From assembly GCA_031286245.1 (NCBI GenBank), contig JAITUO010000177.1:1-8766 (forward strand): a stretch of DNA of 8,766 nt, given 5' to 3'. Below the pieces are notes generated by a model. That model did no database searches. It was not told the origin of the DNA and saw only the letters and a program-made list of their open reading frames with translations. This DNA is from Coriobacteriales bacterium. Its GTDB lineage: Bacteria; Actinomycetota; Coriobacteriia; Coriobacteriales; UBA8131. Below are positions 1 through 6,076 of this stretch, piece after piece. Position numbers and translations under genes: made by a program. Positions within the stretch are counted from its first letter, which is position 1; the number at the start of each line of letters is the position of its first letter.

Positions 1-1
1 T

Positions 2-1276
2 AAAAACGTCAAGTTCCATGATGGCACTGAACTGACTGCCGAGGCGGTTGTCAAATCATGGGAGCGTCAGCTGGAGCCACTGCTGGATCCGGATATGCCC
101 TATGCCACTTTTGTGTTTGGTGAAGAGGCAATCGGAGCCGGCTTGAAGCGGATTGAAGTCGTTGATGATTACAATGTCAAATTGCATATGCGGGCACCGT
201 CGACGCCATTTCTGAAGAACCTGGCCATGACGCTGGCTGCACCGATCGTTTCACCGACTGCCTTGGCTGCCGGTAACGGCAATATCAGCGAAAAACCGTG
301 CGGTACTGGTCCTTACAAGTTTGCCGAGTGGGTGAAATCTGACTATGTCAAACTGGTAGCATTTGAGGATTATTGGGACACAGCCAAAATGCCCAAGACT
401 CAAAACATTATCTTCAAGGTCATTCCGGAGAACGCTACCCGCGTGACCGCTCTGTTAAATGGCGAAGTCGATATCATCGACGGAGTAGATGTTTCAATGG
501 CCCAGCAGATCTTAGATGGTGGCTACAAGCTGTTTGCCGAGGATGGCATGACAATCAACTACATGGCTTTCAACACTGGCTCGGGTGTCTGCAAAGACAT
601 GGCAGTCCGTAAAGCTATTGCCAAGGCTATCAATGTTGAAGAGCTGGTTTATACGCTTTACGGTGAATATGCCACGGTGGCCAATTCGGTGATGCCCTGG
701 TTTATGGCTCCTTACAACAAGGACATCGTACAGACAGCCTATGATGCTGATGCTGCCAAAACTGAACTGGCTGCGAAAAATGTTACAAAATTGAACTGTA
801 TCGCCTACACCAATCCTCGTCCATACAATACCAAGGGTGGCCAGACCTTGGCCGAGACCATCCAGGGATACCTGAGCAAAGTCGGGGTACAGGTCGATAT
901 CACCCCTTACGACTGGACTACTTATAAATCCAAAGTCCAAACCGAGGCTTTTGATATCTGCTTCTATGGCTGGACTGGTGACAATGGTGACCCAGATAAC
1001 TTCATGAATCTATTGGCAGATTCCAATTGGGCGATGAATGTAGCGCGCTTCAACGACTCCGAGTACAAGGCTCTGATCAAACAAGGTCTGGAGACCCCGG
1101 AAGGAAAAGATCGAGACGCTGTTTACAAGAAGTGCGAAGAGATGGTTGCTGACAAACAGCCTTGGCTGGTACTGAGCCACTCCAAGAATCTTTGTGGAAT
1201 CAATCCCAAGATCAATAACTTCTATTATCATCCGACTGGCAGTGTCTTTTTGAAAGGCACCACAAAGTCTCTGTAA
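2..1276 (+). CDS. Peptide ABC transporter substrate-binding protein, SBP_bac_5 family (5' end outside window)
   Basis: This is the extracellular solute-binding protein of an oligopeptide/dipeptide importer. It captures peptides outside the membrane and delivers them to the DppB/DppC permease. The frame is open from the first bases, so the ATG at 95 is internal. The 31 codons before it read as family sequence, including FHDGTELTAEAV at fragment residues 5-16, the usual SBP_bac_5 'F-x-DG-x-x-x-TA-x-D/E-V' block. A GTGPYKF block (fragment residues 101-107) and a C-terminal 'DICFYGWTGDNGDPDNF' stretch are also typical. The 424 visible residues imply that roughly 80-120 N-terminal residues, including the signal peptide or lipobox, lie upstream. 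The four transporter genes follow downstream. The ligand (dipeptide, oligopeptide, nickel or other) cannot be read from sequence, so no symbol is given. The family assignment is secure. Confidence 0.95.
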   Translation, partial: KNVKFHDGTELTAEAVVKSWERQLEPLLDPDMPYATFVFGEEAIGAGLKRIEVVDDYNVKLHMRAPSTPFLKNLAMTLAAPIVSPTALAAGNGNISEKPCGTGPYKFAEWVKSDYVKLVAFEDYWDTAKMPKTQNIIFKVIPENATRVTALLNGEVDIIDGVDVSMAQQILDGGYKLFAEDGMTINYMAFNTGSGVCKDMAVRKAIAKAINVEELVYTLYGEYATVANSVMPWFMAPYNKDIVQTAYDADAAKTELAAKNVTKLNCIAYTNPRPYNTKGGQTLAETIQGYLSKVGVQVDITPYDWTTYKSKVQTEAFDICFYGWTGDNGDPDNFMNLLADSNWAMNVARFNDSEYKALIKQGLETPEGKDRDAVYKKCEEMVADKQPWLVLSHSKNLCGINPKINNFYYHPTGSVFLKGTTKSL

Positions 1277-1289
1277 GGCTGGTACTAAA

Positions 1290-1327
1290 AAGAGGTATAG
1301 TTATACCTAAGAGGTAAAGCTATACCG
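1290..1327. repeat. Two tandem 19-bp repeats with inner palindrome after the binding-protein gene
   Basis: Two adjacent 19-bp units (1290-1308 and 1309-1327) agree at 16 of 19 positions. They begin 13 bp after the binding-protein stop codon. The first unit contains the inverted repeat AGGTATA-gt-TATACCT (1293-1308). The second keeps only part of it (GGTA...TACC). The layout resembles a tandem operator or a small RNA hairpin pair, but no regulator is encoded nearby and the function is unknown. Confidence 0.6.
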
Positions 1328-1355
1328 ATAAGCGTTGAGCTAAGTTTGATAATGG

Positions 1356-1381
1356 GGAGCCGAAGCTTATGCTTCGGCTCC
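1356..1381 (+). other. Perfect 11-bp intercistronic stem-loop
   Basis: GGAGCCGAAGC (1356-1366), a TTAT loop (1367-1370) and GCTTCGGCTCC (1371-1381) form a perfect GC-rich hairpin. A short outer pairing is possible between CTAAG (1340-1344) and CTTAG (1384-1388). No U-tract follows, so it does not look like an intrinsic terminator. Its place between a binding-protein gene and its permease genes fits an mRNA-stabilising or processing hairpin that lets the binding protein be made in excess, as known for other ABC operons. That role is inferred. Partial termination cannot be excluded. Confidence 0.7.
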
Positions 1382-1424
1382 AGCTTAGAGTCAAGGCTTT
1401 AGGTATCAACGTGGGACTTGTTTT

Positions 1425-1550
1425 GAGGGTGGCGGCGCCCAAAAATGCCGTCAGATGAGGGTGGCGGCGCCCAAAATGCCGTCAGATGAGGGTGGCGGCG
1501 CCCAAATACGCCGTCAGATGAGGGTGGCGGCGCCCAAATACGCCGTCAGA
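1425..1550. repeat. Four tandem 31-32-bp GC-rich repeats upstream of dppB
   Basis: Four head-to-tail units lie at 1425-1456, 1457-1487, 1488-1519 and 1520-1550. Each begins GAGGGTGGCGGCGCCCAAA and ends GCCGTCAGA. They differ only in the short A-rich centre (AAAAATGCC, AAAATGCC, AAATACGCC twice). Each unit can form an RNA stem between TGGCGGCG and the CGCCGTCA or TGCCGTCA at its 3' end, with an 8-9 nt A-rich loop. The T-to-C difference between units 1-2 and 3-4 turns a G-U pair into G-C, so pairing is kept. The array ends 11 bp before the dppB start. There are no unique spacers, so it is not CRISPR. Confidence 0.85.
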
Positions 1551-1561
1551 CAGGATAGCTC

Positions 1562-2581
1562 GTGGCGAAGTATATCCTTAAACGGATAATCATGGTGATC
1601 CCCGTCTTGATCGGGGTGACGGTCATCATCTTTCTAATCACCCGTGTCCTGGCTCCTGATCCAGCCCCTGTGGTTCTCGGCGAGCATGCCACTGTGGCAT
1701 CAATGCATGCCTGGCGAACCGAACATGGATTAAACGACCCAATCTGGAAACAATACCTGAGCTTTGTTGTTGATGCGATCCAAGGTAACTTAGGTAAGTC
1801 GTACTACTCCAACCAACCAGTCACTGCCGAGATCGCCGCCCGCTTTCCAGCAACTGTCGAACTGGCAATCTGCGCCATTATCGTCGCGTCGCTGCTGGGA
1901 GTCTCACTGGGCGCATATGCAGCCGTCCACAAGAACAAGCTGGCTGACCACGCCAGCATGTTACTGGCCTTGATCGGCGTTTCAATGCCAATCTTTTGGA
2001 GTGGCATCCTCCTGATCATCCTCTTCTCAGGCATCTTACATGTCCTACCGTCCAACGGCCGGGCTTCGCCGATGCTGGCACCATCCGGCGGCACCGGTCT
2101 GTTCATCATCGACACCTTGGTACGTGGAGACTTTCGGGCTTTCGGCGATGTATTAGCCCACCTGGTGCTGCCTGTCACTGCACTTTCCCTCTATTCGATG
2201 GCAATTATCACACGCATGACTCGCTCCAGCATGCTGGACACCCTGGGTGAGGACTATGTCCGCACCGCTCGCGCCAAAGGGCTGCTAGATCGGGTAGTCA
2301 GCATCCGGCATGCCTTGCGCAATGCCATGCTGCCAGTCTCGACAGTCATCGGGTTGCAGTTTGGCAGCTTATTGGGTGGAGCAATCTTAACCGAGACAGT
2401 CTTTTCCTGGCCGGGAATCGGGAAATACACAGTTGAATGCGTACTAAAAAGCGACTTCCCAGTTGTCCAGGGAGTCGTGTTATTGATTGCGGTGATCTTT
2501 GTGATCATCAACCTGACAGTTGACATTATTTATGCCATTTTGGATCCCCGCATCAAGTATGGCAAACGGGACGAGGGGTGA
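1562..2581 (+). CDS. dppB: Peptide ABC transporter permease DppB-type
   Basis: This inner-membrane subunit forms half of the translocation channel of the peptide importer. The 339-residue length and the N-terminus MAKYILKRI followed by a hydrophobic helix (about residues 9-30) match the DppB/OppB family. An extracytoplasmic segment (about 31-97) contains the familiar 'GLNDPIWKQY' and 'GNLGKSYYS' blocks. Further helices lie at about 98-122, 133-158, 198-217 and 303-326. The cytoplasmic EAA loop that docks on the ATPase is at about 230-247 (EDYVRTARAKGLLDRVV). The GTG at 1562 is chosen because a TAG lies in frame two codons upstream and the N-terminus fits the family. The ribosome site is only a weak AGGA (1552-1555, 6 nt spacing). 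The gene is separated from the binding-protein gene by the repeat region and overlaps dppC by 4 bp. Opp versus Dpp naming is by convention. Confidence 0.95.
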   Translation: MAKYILKRIIMVIPVLIGVTVIIFLITRVLAPDPAPVVLGEHATVASMHAWRTEHGLNDPIWKQYLSFVVDAIQGNLGKSYYSNQPVTAEIAARFPATVELAICAIIVASLLGVSLGAYAAVHKNKLADHASMLLALIGVSMPIFWSGILLIILFSGILHVLPSNGRASPMLAPSGGTGLFIIDTLVRGDFRAFGDVLAHLVLPVTALSLYSMAIITRMTRSSMLDTLGEDYVRTARAKGLLDRVVSIRHALRNAMLPVSTVIGLQFGSLLGGAILTETVFSWPGIGKYTVECVLKSDFPVVQGVVLLIAVIFVIINLTVDIIYAILDPRIKYGKRDEG

Positions 2582-3522
2582 GTTTGCATATGGATAATAC
2601 CGTGGCAACACTACCAGAGCACCCACTAGATCCTGTTGAACATACTGTAGAAGGCCAAAATGAGAAGCGGACCAGTATCATCCAGGATGTCTGGGCTGGT
2701 ATTTATGCTAACAAGGCTTCCTTGGTCAGCTTGGTTTTTATTGGTATTCTTGCTTTGATTGCCATCATTACTAAGATCTTCCCCCAGGTTTTGCCTTATG
2801 ATCCTTATGTCCAGGATCTCTCAATAGCTCTCCAACCACCCTCAGCGCAGCATTGGTGTGGTACTGACCTGCAGGGACGCGATATTTTCAGCCGTATCCT
2901 GGTTGGTACTCAGATTTCGCTGACAGTTGGGTTTTCTGCTGTGGCGATCTCATTATCGATCGGTGTTTTACTGGGTGCTGTTGCTGGCTACCGAGGCCGC
3001 ATTACTGACACTGTGATCATGCGAGCAATGGATATGATGTTGGCGATTCCTTCAATCCTCTTAGCCATTGCCTTTATGGCAGCACTTGGCAAAGGCATCG
3101 ACAAGGCTGTTATCGCCATTGGCCTGGTATCGATCCCAGAGTATGCCCGTATAGTCCGAAGCGAGATCCTGTCGATTAAAGAGAGTGACTATGTGGCTGC
3201 TGCCCGGGTGATTGGAGACTCTGATGCTCAGATCATTTTGCGCCATGTATTACCAAATGTGCTTCCCTCGATCATTGTCCGAGCAACACTAGGTATCTCT
3301 ACAGCAGTGCTGGATACAGCAGCTTTGGGCTTCCTTGGGCTTGGTGTGCAACCGCCCCTGGCAGAATGGGGAGACATGTTAGGACGTGGACGCAGCGAGA
3401 TATTCCGGGCTCCCTGGCTGATGGTCTTCCCCGGCTTGGCAATAATGTTCACGGTATTGGCCTTTAACCTGTTGGGCAATGGTGTCCGTGATGGGCTTGA
3501 TCCGAAAACTCAGAAGAGGTAG
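2578..3522 (+). CDS. dppC: Peptide ABC transporter permease DppC-type
   Basis: This is the second channel-forming permease, partner of DppB. An N-terminal cytoplasmic tail (about residues 1-44) and a first membrane helix (about 45-67) form the OppC_N region. The family block GTDLQGRDIFSR follows at 95-106, then several helices between about 112 and 300. The EAA loop is at about 203-216 (SDYVAAARVIGDSD), and LGFLGLG follows at 250-256. The length of 314 residues is normal. The GTG at 2578 overlaps the dppB stop as GTGA, implying translational coupling. An ATG at 2590 (residue 5) is a real alternative, with AGGGG at 2574-2578 and 11 nt spacing; GGGA at 2568-2571 could serve the GTG. The two starts differ by four residues and cannot be separated here. 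A 4-nt gap leads into dppD. Confidence 0.95.
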   Translation: MSLHMDNTVATLPEHPLDPVEHTVEGQNEKRTSIIQDVWAGIYANKASLVSLVFIGILALIAIITKIFPQVLPYDPYVQDLSIALQPPSAQHWCGTDLQGRDIFSRILVGTQISLTVGFSAVAISLSIGVLLGAVAGYRGRITDTVIMRAMDMMLAIPSILLAIAFMAALGKGIDKAVIAIGLVSIPEYARIVRSEILSIKESDYVAAARVIGDSDAQIILRHVLPNVLPSIIVRATLGISTAVLDTAALGFLGLGVQPPLAEWGDMLGRGRSEIFRAPWLMVFPGLAIMFTVLAFNLLGNGVRDGLDPKTQKR

Positions 3523-3526
3523 CTGC

Positions 3527-4507
3527 ATGTTGCTGTCTGTCAACCACCTGAGCACTGAGTTCCCGATCAAAGGCGGCATCATCAAAGCGGTCGACGATGT
3601 CAGCTTTTCAGTAGACCTCGGCCAGACCTTGGCCATTGTTGGTGAAAGTGGTTCCGGTAAGTCTGTGACCGCTCTGTCAATTATGGGTCTTTTATCCCCA
3701 CCAGGATATGTCAGCGGTGGCAGTGTATTGTTTGATGATCAAAGCCTTTTTGAGTTGTCTACCAAAGATTACCGATCATTGCGCGGCAGTGCGATGGCAA
3801 TGATTTTCCAAGAGCCGATGACCTCGTTGAATCCGGTCTATCGGGTTGGTGAGCAGATTGCTGAGACTGTGATGGCACACACGGACCTTAAACGCCAAGC
3901 AGCCTGGCAGCTGGCTATAGAGATGCTTCATCGTGTTGGTATTCCTTCACCAGCAGAGCGCGCCCGGGATTATCCACATCAAATGTCTGGTGGTATGCGT
4001 CAGCGAGTCATGATTGCGATGGCACTGGCATGCAATCCGCGTTTGTTAATAGCAGACGAACCAACGACAGCGCTTGATGTGACCATTCAGGCGCAGATTT
4101 TGGACCTCATCAACCGTTTGCGCGAAGAGACTGAGATGGCTGTGCTGTTGGTCACCCACGACCTCGGTGTCGTTTCGGAAGTCGCAGACCTGGTGGTTGT
4201 GATGTACTGCGGCAGCATTGTTGAATCGGCCGATGTCCGCTCATTGTTTGCCGAACCTATGCATCCTTATACTCTGGGGCTGCTGCAGTCCGTTCCGCAG
4301 ATCGATGCCGATGACAGTCAGCGTCTCTACATGATCAGGGGCTCTGTACCAAATCCGTTGAATCTGCCCAGTGGTTGTGCCTTTTGCGATAGATGCGATT
4401 ATGCCCTGGAGTCCTGTCGTTTGGTCAAGCCAGAGACAGTCTCAGTTGGAGCACATCTTGTTACCTGCCATCTATATGACGGCTCTGAACAAAGCAGCAA
4501 GCTATGA
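3527..4507 (+). CDS. dppD: Peptide ABC transporter ATP-binding protein DppD-type
   Basis: This is one of the two cytoplasmic ATPases that power the importer. In the 326-residue product, Walker A is GESGSGKS (39-46), the Q-loop Gln is 95, the signature is SGGMRQR (154-160), Walker B is LLIADEP (173-179), the D-loop follows at TALD (181-184), and the switch His is 211 (VTHDL). The C-terminal oligo_HPY-type extension has Cys 284, 287, 290, 297 and 314. The C-x5-C-x6-C-x16-C pattern (284, 290, 297, 314) matches the [4Fe-4S] site known in a DppD structure. The ATG at 3527 is chosen over upstream in-frame starts. It has AGAGG (3515-3519) at good spacing, and MLLSVNHLS is the normal family N-terminus; an earlier start would run back into dppC. 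The 3' end lies inside a duplicated junction. Confidence 0.96.
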   Translation: MLLSVNHLSTEFPIKGGIIKAVDDVSFSVDLGQTLAIVGESGSGKSVTALSIMGLLSPPGYVSGGSVLFDDQSLFELSTKDYRSLRGSAMAMIFQEPMTSLNPVYRVGEQIAETVMAHTDLKRQAAWQLAIEMLHRVGIPSPAERARDYPHQMSGGMRQRVMIAMALACNPRLLIADEPTTALDVTIQAQILDLINRLREETEMAVLLVTHDLGVVSEVADLVVVMYCGSIVESADVRSLFAEPMHPYTLGLLQSVPQIDADDSQRLYMIRGSVPNPLNLPSGCAFCDRCDYALESCRLVKPETVSVGAHLVTCHLYDGSEQSSKL

Positions 4508-4594
4508 GTGTTTGTCATGACATCCTGCTGGAGGACAAGCAGCAGGGGAGCAAGCTATGAATGCCAATCATGACATCCTGCTGGAGGTCAAGCA
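4496..4594. repeat. 53-bp-offset tandem duplication of the dppD/dppF junction
   Basis: Bases 4496-4541 and 4549-4594 are direct repeats with a constant offset of 53 bp, differing at 6 of 46 positions. Both copies start with AGCAAGCTATGA and share the 19-bp stretch CATGACATCCTGCTGGAGG. The first copy holds the dppD stop and the second holds the dppF start. The spacer before the second copy contributes the AGGGGAG ribosome site of dppF. This is best explained as a duplication of an ancestral ATGA dppD/dppF overlap. Confidence 0.85.
4504..4560 (+). CDS. 18-codon mini-ORF, duplicated remnant of the dppF 5' end
   Basis: The ATG at 4504 overlaps the dppD stop (ATGA) and opens a frame encoding MSVCHDILLEDKQQGSKL. 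Its TGA stop at 4558-4560 overlaps the dppF ATG at 4557 (ATGA again). The product starts like DppF (MNANHDILLEVKHL) and ends like DppD (...SSKL), as expected from duplication of the junction. No strong Shine-Dalgarno precedes it, so any translation would come from coupling to dppD. It may be a translational relay that hands ribosomes to dppF, or simply a scar. A stable peptide product is unlikely. Confidence 0.4.
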   Translation: MSVCHDILLEDKQQGSKL

Positions 4595-5552
4595 TTTGAC
4601 CAAGCGCTTTGCTGTCGAAGACCGGCAATTCGTAAAAAGCCGATCCTACGTGCAGGCTGTCACAGATGTTAGTTTCTCGATCCCTCGCGGACAGACTTTC
4701 GGCTTAGTTGGTGAGTCCGGCTGTGGAAAGACCACGGTTGGCAAAATCTTGGTCAACTTGATTCATCCCAGCTCCGGTGAGATTATCTTCGCTGGCCAGG
4801 AGCTGACAGCATTGCCACCAGCTCAACGCAAGGCGCTCTGTCGTGACATCCAGTTGATCTTTCAAGATCCTTATTCCTCTTTGAACCCTCGGATGCGTAT
4901 TGGTGATATTATCGCCGAGCCGATCCGTACCAACCAACTGCTACCGAAAGACGCAATCGAGGATCGTGTCAGCGAGCTCTTAGAATGTGTTGGTCTTGCT
5001 AACTATATGCGCAATCGTTATCCACATGAGTTCTCCGGAGGCCAACGCCAGCGTGTCGGTATCGCCCGGGCGTTAGCTCTAAGCCCCAAATTCATCGTTT
5101 GTGATGAACCGGTCAGTGCACTCGACGTCTCGATCCAAGCGCAGGTGTTAAACCTGCTGGCGGATTTAAAGGAACAGTTCGAACTGACATATCTGTTCAT
5201 CGCCCATGGCTTGAACGTTGTCAAACATGTATCTGACCAGGTTGGCGTGATGTATCTGGGCCGCCTGATGGAAGTTGCTGCCAAAGCCGAACTCTATGAT
5301 AACCCCCTGTCACCTTACACCCAGGCGCTGCTATCGGCCGTACCCTCGGTTGATCCAACCAAACGGCGCGACCGTATCATATTGGCTGGAGATGTTCCTT
5401 CGCCGATCAATCCACCACCTGGTTGCCGTTTCTCCAGTCGCTGTTTCAAAAAGTTGGATGTCTGTGAACGACTCGAGCCAGAGCTGCTCGAAGTCGAACC
5501 GGGGCATTTTTGCGCCTGTCATCTATATGATCGCTCCAGCCCTGAGGCCTAA
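4557..5552 (+). CDS. dppF: Peptide ABC transporter ATP-binding protein DppF-type
   Basis: This is the second cytoplasmic ATPase, which pairs with DppD. In the 331-residue product, Walker A is GESGCGKT (52-59), the Q-loop Gln is 103 (IFQDPYSSLNPR), the signature is SGGQRQR (160-166), Walker B is FIVCDEP (179-185), and the D-loop is SALD (187-190). The C-terminal region has Cys in a C-x5-C-x6-C pattern followed by a later C-x-C, as in related ATPases. The switch His 217 is followed by Gly (IAHGLNVV), where the family normally has Asp (IAHDLSVV). The ATG at 4557 has AGGGGAG (4544-4550) at 6 nt spacing. It lies 49 nt after the dppD stop and overlaps the stop of the mini-ORF. It is the last gene of the transporter operon. 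Confidence 0.96.
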   Translation: MNANHDILLEVKHLTKRFAVEDRQFVKSRSYVQAVTDVSFSIPRGQTFGLVGESGCGKTTVGKILVNLIHPSSGEIIFAGQELTALPPAQRKALCRDIQLIFQDPYSSLNPRMRIGDIIAEPIRTNQLLPKDAIEDRVSELLECVGLANYMRNRYPHEFSGGQRQRVGIARALALSPKFIVCDEPVSALDVSIQAQVLNLLADLKEQFELTYLFIAHGLNVVKHVSDQVGVMYLGRLMEVAAKAELYDNPLSPYTQALLSAVPSVDPTKRRDRIILAGDVPSPINPPPGCRFSSRCFKKLDVCERLEPELLEVEPGHFCACHLYDRSSPEA

Positions 5553-5615
5553 CACACGCTAACCATGCTTCGTCCTGCTATTCATTACACAATATAAAAT
5601 TCATTGGGGAGAAAA

Positions 5616-5651
5616 CCAGGTTCAACCGGCCTGGACATCATTTTTGTTTGT
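5616..5651 (+). terminator. Weak terminator-like hairpin after dppF
   Basis: CCAGG (5616-5620) and CCTGG (5630-5634) can pair around a 9-nt loop. A T-rich run follows (TTTTTGTTTGTT from 5641). The stem is short and the T-run starts 6 nt after it, so this is at best a weak intrinsic terminator for the transporter operon. No better candidate was seen in the gap. Confidence 0.3.
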
Positions 5652-5714
5652 TGGGGCCAGCGTTGCTGCCAGCTTGATCGGCGCTTGCATGGTATATAGA
5701 GCTGGAGACAGCTG

Positions 5715-5729
5715 GAATTGCGACAATTC
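5715..5729. promoter_or_regulatory. 15-bp palindrome upstream of the promoter, possible operator
   Basis: GAATTG-CGA-CAATTC is a perfect 6-bp inverted repeat with a 3-bp centre. It ends 12 bp before the -35 element of the predicted promoter, a normal place for an activator or repressor site. A related TTGCGACAA occurs again at 5888-5896. The regulator is unknown. Confidence 0.4.
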
Positions 5730-5741
5730 GAGTGCTTTTGC

Positions 5742-5772
5742 TTGACATCTATGAGGTTGTATAGCCTATAAA
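5742..5772 (+). promoter_or_regulatory. Predicted sigma70-type promoter
   Basis: A perfect TTGACA (-35) at 5742-5747 is followed by CTATAA (5766-5771, 18-bp spacer) or TATAAA (5767-5772, 19-bp spacer) as the -10. This is the best promoter match in the gap. Transcription would run into the inverted repeat and 27-bp repeats before the aminopeptidase, giving a leader of about 470 nt. The assignment is by motif only. Confidence 0.5.
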
Positions 5773-5779
5773 TTGGTAA

Positions 5780-5972
5780 TCCTGGGAATTCCGGAGTTTC
5801 TGCCGAAAAAGGGCTCTCATGTATGGCTGTTTAGCCAAAAACACCGGATCTGGTTTTCTCCACAATTTAAAAGTGCAGTTAGACGAGTTGCGACAAAATT
5901 CTATTTGTGTGAAATCAATTGAAAACTATACATAGCGGCCCTTTTCCGGCAAAAACTTCGAAATTCCCAGGA
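5780..5972. mobile_element. 193-bp imperfect long inverted repeat, MITE-like
   Basis: The left arm from 5780 (TCCTGGGAATTC...) and the reverse complement of the right arm ending at 5972 (TCCTGGGAATTT...) align without gaps. They match at 28 of the first 32 positions and 34 of 42, with the ATGTAT stretch inside also aligned. The first 11 bp at each end are identical. Pairing stops sharply outside both ends. The roughly 100-bp centre has no convincing ORF. Long terminal inverted repeats around a short non-coding core fit a MITE or a dispersed hairpin element. No clear target-site duplication is seen; the flanks share only AA. As RNA it would form one large hairpin in the leader of the aminopeptidase gene. 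Confidence 0.65.
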
Positions 5973-6076
5973 AATGTCTGTCGAAAGCACAAAAGCAAGG
6001 GTTGCCGGAGGTTTTCCGATGTTGGTGCCTGAGTGTAGACGGCATCAAGCGTTAGAAGAGCGGGTACAATCGGCGC

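Noticed and set aside
1356..1400. Rho-independent terminator after the binding-protein gene
   Set aside because: The stem is excellent but no U-tract follows. The permease genes downstream are in the same operon, so I list it as an intercistronic stem-loop.
1425..1550. CRISPR array
   Set aside because: The units are head-to-tail with no unique spacers and there are no cas genes in the window.
1804..2178. Minus-strand ORF inside dppB, and the similar antisense ORFs in the other genes
   Set aside because: They overlap clear family genes, have no ribosome sites and show no recognisable domains, so they are frame shadows.
3479..3526. Upstream in-frame start for dppD
   Set aside because: It would overlap dppC by over 40 bp, adds 16 residues foreign to the family, and the ATG at 3527 has a good ribosome site.
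5904..5933. Second promoter inside the inverted repeat (TATACA at 5927-5932)
   Set aside because: The -10 is fair, but the best -35 matches only about half of the consensus.
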